Source: Muricea muricata
Lineage: Eukaryota; Cnidaria; Anthozoa; Malacalcyonacea; Plexauridae
NCBI GenBank assembly: GCA_963855995.1
Contig: OY979730.1
Span: 9,587,300 to 9,651,299, forward strand
DNA: 64,000 nt
Direction of reading: 5' to 3'
In this document: positions 47,901 to 59,347 of the stretch, piece after piece
How the letters are laid out: each line of letters begins with the position of its first letter
How positions within the stretch are numbered: position 1 is the first letter of the stretch
Notes under the pieces: generated by a model
What the model saw: only the letters and a program-made list of their open reading frames with translations
Told to the model about the DNA's origin: nothing
Databases searched by the model: none
Translations under genes and position numbers: made by a program

Positions 47901-50895
47901 TTAAGGAGTACATTCCAGTTTATCCTTTCGCTGTGTCAGAACGATTCTTAAATTGTAAAACTCTTTGAAATGACTCGAAATGAACTCTCCATGTGATCAA
48001 AATGACTCGTGAAAAAAGTCAGATTAACTTTTTAAAAGAGTGTAGGAAATGCCAAAATGAGCCTTTTTTAGTTCGTTTCGAAACATGCTTCCAGTATGAG
48101 GAGGTGGGCAATGTTTGAAAATATTTTGAAACCTTTTTTACGAAATAAAGATCATTTCTCGTTTCAGCTGGTATTTCGGCAAGGTGAGCCGTGTCGAAAC
48201 TCAGAAACTACTCCTGGCCGAAGTAAATGCACATGGGTCCTTCTTGATACGCGAGAGCGAGTCCGTACCCAATACCTACGCACTTTCTCTACGTGATACG
48301 GATACTGTGAGGCATTACAAAATCAAGAGATTGGACAATGGCGGGTATTTTATTTCCAAAAACCGTGAATTCGAAAGTTTGCAGAGCCTTGTTGCTTTTT
48401 ATCTGCAAGAACCCGAAGGCTTGTGTTGTAAACTGGTTGCACCGTGTATCAAAGTAAGTTTCGATGATTAATACTGGTGTAACAGGAAATATGCCCCCCC
48501 CCCAAAAAAAAAATCCCCCGGGCCGTATTTCCTAGGAAATATGGCCCCCTTTCGGAAACCCTAAAACAAATTTCCTAAGAGGGGGTCATATTTCCTAGGA
48601 AATTTTTGACGTTTATTGTTTCAACTCAAAACTAAGAAAAATTGAAGGGGGGGGGGGGGGGTTACCATGTAAAGGTGTCAACTTTTTGTAGTACGCACGA
48701 GCCAATAAAATTTGTGAAGGAAGAATTGCTTGTATTATAGTTTGGGTTTCCTTTACGCTTGATCAATAAGAGGTGGTCATTAGAATACACAATATGATTT
48801 TCTTTCTAGACAGACATCCCTCAAACCAAGGGAATATCGCATAAAATGGCGGACAAGTGGGAAATCAACAGATCCGAGCTCACTTTTAAAACACGTCTTG
48901 GTGCCGGCAATTTCGGCGAGGTCTGGGAGGGTCTTTGGAACAAAACCACAAAGGTCGCCATCAAGACACTTAAGGAAGGCACCATGTTGCCAGAAAAATT
49001 CCTGGAAGAGGCTGAGATTATGAAGAAGTTGATTCATCCGAAGCTCGTGCAGTTGTTCGCTGTTTGTTCAAGAGAGGAGCCAATTTATATCGTGACGGAA
49101 CTGATGGAGAATGGGAGCCTGTTGGATTATTTGAGAGGGCCTAAAGGAAAGTTGATGAAGATGCCCAAACTGATTGATATTGCAACGCAGGTACAAATAA
49201 ATACAAGTACAAATAGATCCTAAGAGATCATGCTTACTGGACCTCTCGGAAGAAGAGTTTAGAACTGATCTAGCTCTCCAGTACAAATGAAGTTAGTTTA
49301 GTTTAGATTTTCTCCTGTAGTAACACTGGATCAATAAGAGATGATCCTTACTGGATCACTAGGAAGAACAGTTTAGAACTGATAGAGATATCCAGTATAA
49401 ATAAAGTTAGTTTAGTTTGGTTTCCCTCCTGCAGTAACACTGGATCAATAAGAGATGATCCTTACTGGACCTCTAGGGAGAACAGTTTAGAACTGATGGA
49501 GCTATCCAGTATAAATAAAGTTAGTTTAGTTTGGTTTCCCTCCTGTAGTAACACTGAATCAATAAGAGATGATCCTTAGCAAACCTCTAGGAAGAATATA
49601 TTTTAGAACTGTGTGACACAGGATCAACGAGGGAAGATCCTTACTAAAGAAGAATAGGTTCGAAATGAAGAAGCAGGGTTTTACTACTTGTTTTGAGAAT
49701 CTATATCTCGCAGTTTTACCGCCAATTTATGGATTTTCTTTGTCTAAAGGTTGCACAAGGTTTGGCATTTTTAGAAAAACATGGCTACGTTCATCGTGAC
49801 TTGGCCGCTCGTAACGTTTTGGTTGGCAAAACGTTGAACGTAAAGGTTGCCGATTTTGGTCTCAGCCGATCTGTTGTGGAAGATGAGTATGTTGCCCACG
49901 AGGGAGCGAAGTTTCCCATCAAGTGGACAGCGCCAGAGGCGTGTCTCACGAATGCGTTTTCAACCAAATCTGACGTTTGGTCGTTTGGTGTTCTCATATC
50001 GGAACTCGTGACCTATGGCCGAATTCCGTACCCCGGCATGAGCAATCATGAGGTATGGATCACAGAATAGTAAATAACCAGAAGCATAATGCAACACATA
50101 ATAGGAGAAGAACCAGTCCAACGTTTTTGTCCGCAGAAAAGTGCAATAGACAAGTTCTTTCTGACTATGATGATTATTTATTTTTCTCTAAATTGAGTAA
50201 AATTTAGAGTATATTTTCCCCCTTGCTCTCTTTTTTGACTGTTAGATGTAGCCTGATACGAGTTTAGATAAAGAAAATACAGACTTTTACACAGCTCTTC
50301 GACTAACAGCATCAGTTTTTATCGCTAAACAACTCGTCTTTAAATTACAAAATCACTTTAGGTACATGTAGTATCCATCACATGAGTTGTATTTTAGAAC
50401 TCGAGGAAGAGACGAGACTACTAGTTGTATATCGGATACAGTAGGAACACGATTGTGAAACTCTTCAATCTCTTGGCAGTAATTTTAAAAATGCATCTTA
50501 CATAACACGAGAAAATCAAAGACAAAATTAAAGTTCATTTCACATATCCCTTATGACTCCTTCACGCTCATGGTTTCTTCTGTGCCTTCGTGAATTGTTA
50601 ACTGTTCACAACTAAAAATATTTTTATATGTTTTTTTAATGTTTTCGTGGGCCAGTTCAATTCCAATACGTTTGATGAAATTTTATAGGTAATCAGAAAA
50701 ATCGAAGAGGAAGATTACAGGATGCCGAAGCCGGCAAATGCTCCGGAAAAATTATACAAAGATATTATGTTAAAATGCTGGGCCAAGGAGCCTGATGATC
50801 GCCCGACGTTTGAGACGTTGAGTTGGCAACTCGACGAGTTCTTCAGCGACGATACTCAATATAAAGAAGCTGATGAAGTAAACACTATCCGTTAA
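44983..50895 (+). CDS. Src-family tyrosine kinase, complete and apparently active (gene 2)
   Basis: Exons 44983-45317, 48168-48453, 48810-49190, 49750-50052 and 50689-50895 give 503 residues. MGCCGSKPQ has Gly2 and Cys3/Cys4 for myristoyl and palmitoyl anchors. A proline-rich patch ([12 protein letters not shown], about 31-42) precedes SH3 (ALYDYDA to NYVAEV, about 49-108). SH2 follows (about 113-207, with FLIRES). The kinase domain has the GAGNFGEV loop, Lys259 (VAIK), Glu274, HRD 349-351 in [11 protein letters not shown] 369-371, activation Tyr381 and APE. Tail Tyr493 (DDTQYKEA) is a candidate Csk site. Every catalytic residue is present. It should phosphorylate substrates at the inner face of the plasma membrane. 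It is the first of three tandem Src genes. Confidence 0.96.
46705..46815. repeat. CAACAAG-type repeat array
   Basis: Short array (GATGAAATTGACAAGTTTG, GACAACTTGCAACAGGTCTG) in intron 1 of the second kinase gene. The rest of this 2.85 kb intron has the minisatellite at 47090-47375 and nothing else recognised. Confidence 0.5.
47090..47375. repeat. 45-bp minisatellite in kinase intron
   Basis: About six copies of a 45-base unit (GTTTCCTAGCCATGTTTCCT, then GAAGGTGGACAAACCAGGAA and ACATT). The period is a multiple of three, so both strands stay open without being genes. Confidence 0.9.
49222..49640. repeat. 114-bp tandem repeat in kinase intron
   Basis: Nearly four copies of a 114-base unit (AGAGATGATCCTTACTGGAC, GAACAGTTTAGAACTGAT, AAATAAAGTTAGTTTAGTTT) fill most of the intron between exons 48810-49190 and 49750-50052. 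Confidence 0.9.
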
Positions 50896-50924
50896 CTCAG
50901 ACTATGTAATCAATGCACAGTCAA

Positions 50925-51245
50925 AAACACGCAAGTTTCAGCCAGTCTGTTGGCGGACAGACATCTTTGCAACAGACTTGTTATCATCCGACAAGCCGGT
51001 ATCAGAATGGCTTGTGACAGCTTGTTGACGACGAGTCTGTTGCAAGTTGTCAACGAGCTTGTTGCAAGTAGATTGTCAAAATTTGTTACCCATAGGCTTG
51101 CCACAAGTTTTTTCAAAGCAGTCTGCAAATAACAACTTGCAACAAGTCTGGTTTTAACAGACTTGTTGCAACTTGCTGAAATTTATAAGTTTGTTGCAAA
51201 AAGCTGGTGAAATTGACAACTTGCAACAAGTCTGTAGCATATTTT
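50925..51245. repeat. CAACAAG-type repeat array
   Basis: Array (CAACAGACTTGTTATC, GTTGCAAGTTGTCAAC, ACAACTTGCAACAAGTCTG) starting about 30 bases after the kinase stop codon, so it may lie in the 3' UTR. Confidence 0.65.
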
Positions 51246-51574
51246 GCTGTGTAAAGAAAAACCCTAGATGAATAGCCTCGTAACGTGTTCCCAGTACGCT
51301 GTGATTAGTTTAAATGATGATCTATTCTTTGGAGCACACACGGGTGTAATCTAAACTTACTTAAATTAATTTGGAATTTAAAGCTATACGCATCGCCATA
51401 TTGATAACACACATTGTAAAAATTAAAATTCTGCCATTGCAAGGTTTTTTTACCTTTTTACTTTGACAAATCAAGTAAATTTTTCTGTCAGCATGTTTCA
51501 CGTACAATTGAATGCAATTTAAAAAAACATTCTAGGTTCATGGTCAATTTTAAGCATATGCAAAATGCTCATCA

Positions 51575-51850
51575 CAACATGTCTGCAAACAAGCTCTCAA
51601 AACTGCGTGTTAAAAATTGCAAATAAGCTTGGAACAAGCTGTTAACAACTTGTAACAAGCTTGATGTCATTATAAGGTTATTCTAACATGGCTCATAAAG
51701 CCATTACGTAACAATATTGTTACTTTGAAATATTTTTGTTATATCATGATTGCACCAGACCTGTTAGACAATCTTGTAACAAATCTGATAGTCCCATCAA
51801 GCTTATTGCGAGTTGTTAACAGTTTGTTGCAAACTTGTTGCAACAAACTG
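51575..51850. repeat. CAACAAG-type repeat array
   Basis: Second array downstream of the same gene, running directly into the foldback at 51851. Confidence 0.6.
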
Positions 51851-52095
51851 GGAAAACGAGATGGACGAGAGTTAGGTTTTCAAGATGGCGGCTGTTTTTC
51901 AAGATAAGTCTTAAAACGAGAACAAATCAACACTAACCAGTCATTTACATCATTCCTACACCTCGCCCCAACCCGCACGCTGAACCTAATCTCAATTTAG
52001 GGATGTTATAAATGCCTAGGAGTTAATTCGTTCTCGTTTTAAAACTCTTAAAAAACAGTCGCCATCTTGAAAACCTACCTCTTGGCCATCGCCCT
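51851..52095. repeat. Foldback MITE family 1, copy 2
   Basis: Same element as 4238-4481: GTTAGGTTTTCAAGATGGCG on the left, CGCCATCTTGAAAACCTACC on the right, with mirrored TTAAAACGAGAAC inside. More diverged in the centre. Confidence 0.75.
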
Positions 52096-52634
52096 GGGAA
52101 CAAGCAGTGAGAAAACAACTCATGTGTTTTTACGCGTGCATGTGGGTCATGATTTTTTGCGAATTTTTTTAAATTAAAGTCACGGACTTTATTCACTATA
52201 CAGGGTAAGACTAGCCATTCTAATTTTGGTAGTTAGAATCCCCCCATTGTCGATTTGCTTTCATTTCGATTCTGTCCGCGATGTACTGGTATATTATAAA
52301 GTAGATATGTGAAAAAGCACACTAATTGAAAATTTTAAATATATATATCTATATATATTTTCTAGTTGTTAGAAATTACAATAAAGAATTGTAATTTTAC
52401 AGGAATAAAGGTTTATGAAATAGCACAATCGACTTATTTGGATTTTTGTGTTACAAATGCGCAGTTGCTCAAAAAAGACTATCATTGAAGTCAAGTGCCG
52501 AACATTGAATTTGAAGGCTTTAACTCGTTAATTAACAGCCCTTTTTTAACATAAGAAAGGACAACTTTTCTCCTGGGGTTTACGTAGACAAAGCAGAAAT
52601 AATATTCTTTTCTTTTGAATTTGTTTTTGTTCTA

Positions 52635-53600
52635 CTACAGGGTGAGTAAAAAAACTGATGCTCTTTCAAATTCAAATTAGCTGCGAATTTCATTATGGTG
52701 TATTCCCATGGGTATACAGAGAACAGATCGAGATTTAGTACACAGTACGTAAACCAATGATTCAACAGGGTGTCCCAAAAAAACCCAAAAAACTGTTGAA
52801 AATGATCTATTGCTAGAATTTCAATGCCTAGCACTAAATTGAAGCTACGAGTGGATAAACTATTGACATAATAGTAATACTCAGTGTTAACCATTTTTAT
52901 GCCAGACAAAAAACTAAACCTAGGAGTGCATATTAAAAATGCAATCAAAATTTTATGCATGTCTTTTATGCAAATTTTATGCATTTTATTTTAGCCTATT
53001 CAATTTGGTTTTTATCAATATTACCTACAGGTATAAGTTGTTTCAGCCGGGAAAATGACGACATCAAACAAACTAACAAGACAGTATTGTTTTCATTTTT
53101 TCTAAGCCTGATTTGCTTTTAGAGTTTAGAGAAAACAATTTACAAATGTAAATTCCCATGAGCAAAACAAACGTACTTTACAAAGATATTTTAATTTTTT
53201 AACAAGTGCTAGGGCATTCAAATATTAACAATAGATGATTTCAATAGTTTTTGGGTTACCTTTTTTTGCGACACCCTGTAGTGGTGCAAGAATTAATAAA
53301 TCTGTACAAATTTGCATGGAGCACCAATGTCCGACAATGAAACAACAATGGAAACCATGTCCTGTTCGTTGCACACATGGGAATATGAATCTGAAAGGCA
53401 TTAGTTTTTTGGCTCAACCTGTAGCTGTTGAGCTGTTCTTGTCATCTAGTGTTATAGTTCATCAAGGTTCTTTCTCCAAGGAAATACGTGCTAGCAGTCA
53501 GTTTAAAGCAAGGAAAACCACAAAATTAACCTCCTGGCGAAGTGCTTCTCTATTCTTCTGTGGTAGTGCACAAAACTGAAGCTTCAAACACAGGCGATTG
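52635..53600. mobile_element. Degenerate inverted-repeat element with mariner-like ends
   Basis: CAGGGTGTCCCAAAAAAACC near 52767 is answered by GGTTACCTTTTTTTGCGACACCCTG near 53257-53280, and TTCCCATGGGTATACAGAG by GTTGCACACATGGGAATA further out. CAGGGTGTCCCAAAA ends are common in Tc1/mariner elements. Frames inside are too broken to call a transposase. Confidence 0.5.
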
Positions 53601-55145
53601 AGCCTATAAAGGTACCTTTTGTGAACTTTGTATAAAATGTACGTATTTTAGCGAATACGAGCCGTATGAGTGCGGCTGGCAAGAATAGCCGGGGTAACGT
53701 AAAATTCATAAGAAATTAGGCAACAGCTTGTTTACAAGCTTGAGAGTATTTCTTCAAAAATCTTGTCTGTATCAATTTCAGTTTAGGTTTCTGAAGTCTT
53801 GAGATAAACGGGCGTGTAGAAATACAGCAACTAAGACATTGAGTTTTAGATTATTTTATCAGAACAACGTTTCAATGCCTTGTTCAAACGAGGCGAATAT
53901 CTTGGTCGAACATAGGGATTAACATGTTGGCCTCACTTAGACACTGTGTTGGATGCTTTTGGATGGTGCATGTTGAATGATTTTGAAAAATGTTGGATGT
54001 TGAATTATGTTAGAAGAAGATTGTTTCTGTTAAAGTGATGGACGCGAGGGAAAATACGGCCAGCCCAAAAACTATGATATTTTGTATTATACCTATATGT
54101 TGTTGCTATTTAAAACGACACGATAGGAGATAAAAATAGTTGTAATATATAATTACATGTAATATATGTAATATATAATTACAAGTATTCATAGCATTCA
54201 CTTGTGAGAAATGATTATTCATTTCTACCGGACGCATATACACCATGACACCTTGGAAATAGAGAACATTGGTCCCGTGTGCAGACGACAGCTCTTTATT
54301 AACAACGTAAATTTTAAATTTTCATATTTACATTTGAATATTATATTTGCTACTTATTTTGTCCGATAGTTGCCTTCTATAGGACTGCATACTATTATTG
54401 CGAAGTATCAAATGTTTGTCATATGTAACGTTACTCTCAAGCAAAAATGCTTGTTCATCTTCAAACTTGTTCCGCGTCTTACTGCTGGTACAGGGAGACC
54501 AGAAAAAACCTCCACTACGTGGTAGGAAATCTCGGCGGGACCAAGATACCAGCACGCTGCCAGCTCAGCAAAGTTGCGATATTAACTGTTCCCAATGGGA
54601 ATAAAGTTCTACATTCCACCAAACCAAGATGTTCCTTGACCGAGATGTTCCTTGATCATCGACACGATTTTTCATACTCTTGCTCTGCATACTGCTCCGT
54701 CCGCGTGGGAATACTGCTTTGTTGTAGTGAATGTAGTAGGAAACTATTTATTTACAAGTTTAATCGCTTTTGTATCATTTGAAATTCTATACAAGCTTCT
54801 ACTCCACAAAATTGGCATGTTTTATAATAAAAATAATCAAAATGTGCGTCAAAACATGACATAACATGACAGTTACAGTTACAGTTACAGAACAGTCGGG
54901 TTTTGCATTTAAATAGTTCCGTTTCAAACGGCCAAACGTCACGTTACAAACGTTCAAAAACTCGCGAATATGCGTGCGCTTAGTGATTGGACGCAAATTA
55001 CTGTACCATGATGTGGTTGAGAAGTCGCCGAGACTAAAAAAATTGGTATACGAACAGTTCTTTGAGAAGAATATTGCAAATGAAAAATTCAGACTTTTTA
55101 CCTCGAACAATTTTGCATATGAACTGAAATCACGGGTTGATTAAC
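53601..55145. other. Intergenic, no gene seen
   Basis: AT-rich. Small palindromes of AATATATAATTACA words at about 54145-54185 and a short CAGTTA repeat at about 54870-54890. Confidence 0.4.
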
Positions 55146-55400
55146 AGAAGTCAGAAGCGTATGATGAATTAGGTAACAATTACAAACTGCCATTATTTTG
55201 CATTAACAAACCTGAGAATTTGATAAAAAATGAGGACATTGGAGAAACTACGGTAAATAATAATGAAGACGAAGAAAAAGATGCAGTACCAAGTGGTGAA
55301 GCACCCTGTGAAATTTCGACTTTCAACTGGCAAAGAAGCAAAGCTTCAAGTTCACCCTTCAGACGTAATGTTCATAAACTAAAAAGAATTATAAACAAAA
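55146..55400 (+). pseudogene. Ubiquitin-domain-containing (UBTD1/2-like) pseudogene fragment
   Basis: Reading gives EAYDELGNNYKLPLFCINKP, then an acidic stretch, and, after a frame change near 55312, VKFRLSTGKEAKLQVHPSD. These two blocks occur in this order in UBTD1/UBTD2 (YDELGxRYxLPxYC, then xLRLSTGKxVxL at the start of the ubiquitin-like fold). The frame change and a stop soon after SDVMF mark it as dead. N-terminal exons are absent. A processed or partial copy is likely. Confidence 0.6.
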
Positions 55401-56082
55401 TGATGTTGCTTGTCGCTAAATACGTAGAAGTGACTGAAGTCAATCACCTCAAAGTATTATAAAGATAAATAATTTATGGTATTTGACCTAATTTACACAA
55501 ATTAGGTTTCAGAAATGTAAATACTTGCATGAAATTTGTAAATAGATATGTTTAACTAAACTTGACTAATAACATCATCTCATTCTGTCACGTAAATGTG
55601 CTTTCAAACACGGTAAAATATTGTATCAAACACTAGTGTTTGATCATCAAGCACTAGTACTTTATTTATGTTAATTCAACAATTAAAACGCAAGAAACGA
55701 TTATTTATTAGCACACATTTTCATTACACAATATATTGTTTTTTTAATGCTTTAGATAAATTATTCGACATCATTATCTAAAGCATTCATTGCTTTCTCG
55801 TGTTTTGATACCGTGATCAAACACTCGAACTCGTTGTTGAAAAAGTACTTCACACATTTATATAATTCTGGTGCATGTAATTTTAACATTTGGGTACAAA
55901 GTCAGGTAGCCGCGTCTCAAAATGATACCACTGACAGTATTTTACTGCCACACATTTTTACAATCGGTGACTTAACGCTCCAGAGAGCGTTTTGTGTGTT
56001 AAAAGAATGTCCTGCTGTGACTATTGCTTCATGCTATTTTCATTTTCTATGCTTTACCTCGGCACTAACACGGTTTTAATCC
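55401..56082. other. 5' flank of the pseudokinase gene
   Basis: No gene seen. Promoter expected here; no clear core element recognised. Confidence 0.4.
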
Positions 56083-59000
56083 ATGGGAAATTCTGTCGAC
56101 AAGGAGGAACCGGTAGTCCTCATTGCCGCCTCGCGATTATCACAAACCGACATCGAGCCGAGTGATGAACACTCGACACTGCCTCTGCATCATCAGTCAC
56201 AACAGTCGCTCGCCTCAAATAGCAGGGCTAGTAATGAATATTCGACACTACCAATGGTTTATCGGACCAAACAGTCGCTCACCGCATGCGATGACGTCGA
56301 ACCGTCGCCTAAAAGCGACGTACGTCTCTTTGTGGCTCTCTTCGACTACGATGCTCGAACGTCGGAAGATTTGACGATCAAAAAAGGCGACTATTTGGAA
56401 GTAAAGCCAGAGAATACCGCGTTCGATTGGTGGCAGGCGAAATCACGATCGAGCCAACAGGAAGGTTACATTCCTAGCAACTATGTAGCCGAAGTCAACC
56501 CTCTCGAAGCTGAAGAGTAAGTAGATAGCTTATTAAATTTTTTGCAGCCACGCAAAGTGTACTTGTACTTGGTCAGCCATGAGGCAAAATAAGATACGCA
56601 AAGTGAAAGTGGATTCTGCAACAGAAAACGAATTGAATATTTTGCACCATGCCGTCTTGAATTCCTCGATTTCGGTTAAATAGTATTTTGCCAAAAAAAA
56701 CGAAGCAAAAATAGTTTTATTCACCATCTTGACGACGTTCTTCTGGCCATGTTATCGCGAGCGGAAAAGGTGTTAAATGGAAAGCACCATCTTTTTCCCA
56801 GAAATAGACGCCCGCTTAGGCGTTTACTCCGCCTGCCGAGAAGAAACTGGGCACGAGGTGATCTTTTGTGAGACATTAGGGTGAGATAAGAACCAGAGCA
56901 CAGGAGGCGACACGCAACAATATGCCTCATGTTTTCCGGGGTTTGCAATGTCGAATAAATAATGCAATTCTTCCTCTGGAAATAAAAGCAAATAGGAAGT
57001 TCAGTCACAGTTTGCGGACCTCTAGATCAATCAAGCAGTCATTTTGTTGGCATATTTATCTAGGTCGGTGAAATGGAAATCCACAATGCTTTATCGATGT
57101 TAAGCTCGGATTAACAAGTTAACAACACTTAAAAGCAACTATTTTCTCGTACTAATTTTGGATCGGATATGTTCGCAATCGCCAGTGAAATGTTCCAAGC
57201 GTTGTTCTGTTCAAAATATGTAGTCTTTGCATCACAAACTCTTGCCTTGTTTCACTACACTAGCTGCATTCAAAACATCAAGGCAAATTCAACGTACATC
57301 GCTTCAACCACTCCAGGCCATCATACAATGCAATAAATTCAGAAAGCTTCAGAAATGCACTCGATGTGAATAAATATACCTCGAAAACGTAAAAAATGAT
57401 TACTTTGTTTATCTAGAGGTCGGCAAACCATGCCTGAGCTACCAGCGGGCAGGCGGAGAAAAACTGAATGCTACCATCTGTAGATGAAGTAACTAGTACT
57501 CTTGATTTTTTAAATTATTTTATAATTTAGTTGGTTTTATGGTGGAATTTCTCGTGAAGAAGCAGTGGAGCATCTCCTATCCCTTGTCAACAAAGATGGC
57601 GCTTTCTTGATCAGAGAAAGCAAAAATCCAGACAACAAATATGCACTGTCAGTTCGTGTTGGCGACAAGGTCAGGCACTACAGAATACACACACTTAACA
57701 ACAACCAAGGATTCTTTATCACAAGAGGAAACGAGTTTACGACCCTCCAAGATTTGGTAGAGAATTACAAAAAAGAATCAGTTTATTATCCATGTAACAA
57801 GGTGAGATTTTTGGTTTTTGCATTAGTAGATTATTGGGAGAGGGTTAGGAGGTGCCCAAAAACCCGAATCCATGATTTGGAAGGAAGAGTAGTGGTGTGT
57901 GTGTGAATTTAGAACTAAACATAGACTATCATAAACTATGACTTATTTCAATAACTTGAAATCATGTTACTCTTTATGTAATCCTGGGTACGCAGGATCA
58001 TATAATAAGCCTTTAGATCTGGAATTACTATGATGTTGAATAAGTAAGCAATTAAAACAAGTGGATTTTGTTATAATTCCAGGTGGGAAAAGCACAAACA
58101 GTTGGTCTACCTTACAACATGGCTGATAAATGGGAAATAGACAAAAGTGCGCTTAAATTCCTAAAAAAGCTTGGGGCTGGGAATTTTGGTGAGGTCTGGG
58201 AAGGTTTATGGAATGACAAGGTAAAAGTTGCGATCAAAATCCTCCGAGAAGGAAACATGCAACCCGAGGCATTCTTACAAGAGGTCGAAATAATAAAGAA
58301 ACTTATCCACCCGAAATTAGTTCAATTGTACGCAGTATGCTCCCGCGAAGAGCCAATTTACATCGTCACCGAACTAATGACGAAAGGCAGTTTGTTGGAA
58401 TTCCTCCACGGAGAGGGACGACAAGTTCTAAATTTGACAAAAATGATCGACATCTCAGCTCAGGTGGCAGAAGGAATGGCGTTCTTGGAGTCGCATGGCT
58501 GCGTCCATTATAACTTGGCCGCAAGAAATGTCTTAGTCGGCGATGGCTTGATCGTAAAGATCGCCGATTTCAGCCTGTGTGGTCCATATGTTGATGATGA
58601 GTGCGGGGTCCACGAAGGTGCTAAGTTACCAATCGAGTGGACTGCACCAGAAGTGATCTTCGAGAATAAATTCTCGATAAAATCCGATGTGTGGTCGTTT
58701 GGTATTTTGCTGTATGAAATAACAACGTTTGGTGGAATCCCTTACGCGGGAATGCTCAATGCTGAGGTATGTCATTTATAAATGTTTTCAATAATGAAAC
58801 AAAATGCAACCGTGTAAACTTGATAGAGTAGTAATAATCCTGCACAGATCAAAGGTGCGTTTGACACTAGTTTAATTTTTGAGTAATTCGAATCACTGAT
58901 ACTTCGTAATCCGACTTTGTCAGAAATCTACTAATCCAGTTCTAATCACAGATTCTATTGTTCCATCTTTCAGTTATTCAAATGTTGAAATAGTCTCCTT

Positions 59001-59347
59001 AGTATCATGTTTTTCAAAGTAAATTACACTGTGAGAATCACAACACAAACAATCCTATGATTTTTTAAATATTCACACATTCATGCACCTTAACAATAAT
59101 ACGCAGGCGAGTTTCCCTGCATAAACTAAGTATCCTAATTTTCCAGGTCATACGAAACATTGCCGATACGACATACAGAGTGCCGAAACCAGCAAATGTT
59201 CCCGAAAGACTCTACGCTATCATGTTACATTGTTGGACAGCCGCGCCCGAAGAACGACCAACGTTCGAAACTCTAACATGGCAGTTGGACAAGGACTTTA
59301 TCTTTGACAGAGGGACATTGTTTAGTGCCGATTCTATAGACTTTTAG
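56083..59347 (+). CDS. Src-family pseudokinase, complete (gene 3)
   Basis: Exons 56083-56516, 57531-57801, 58083-58766 and 59147-59347 give 529 residues with all junctions in phase. MGNSVDKEEP allows myristoylation but has no nearby Cys. The unique region holds two related blocks, DEHSTLP and NEYSTLP. SH3 (ALFDYDA to NYVAEV) and SH2 (FLIRES present) follow; SH2 is seven residues shorter near its end than in the next gene. In the kinase domain the GAGNFGEV loop, Lys287 and Glu302 remain, but HRD is H377-Y378-N379, DFG is D397-F398-S399, and the activation-loop Tyr site is Cys409 (DDECGVHEGAKLPIEW). The tail ends SADSIDF with no Tyr. Phosphotransfer is therefore unlikely. One intron present in gene 2 is absent here (exon 3 is fused). 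Expected role: membrane scaffold or decoy. Confidence 0.93.

Noticed and set aside
50795-50825. CTGATGATCGCCCGACG as a possible hammerhead
   Set aside because: It is kinase coding sequence (PDDRPT) and lacks the GAAA part.
52580-53579. Two 110-130 codon frames
   Set aside because: They lie in a degenerate inverted-repeat element and show no transposase motifs.
58083-59347. Calling the third Src gene a dead pseudogene
   Set aside because: All four exons are open and in phase with good splice sites; changes are restricted to catalytic and regulatory positions, which fits a pseudokinase better.
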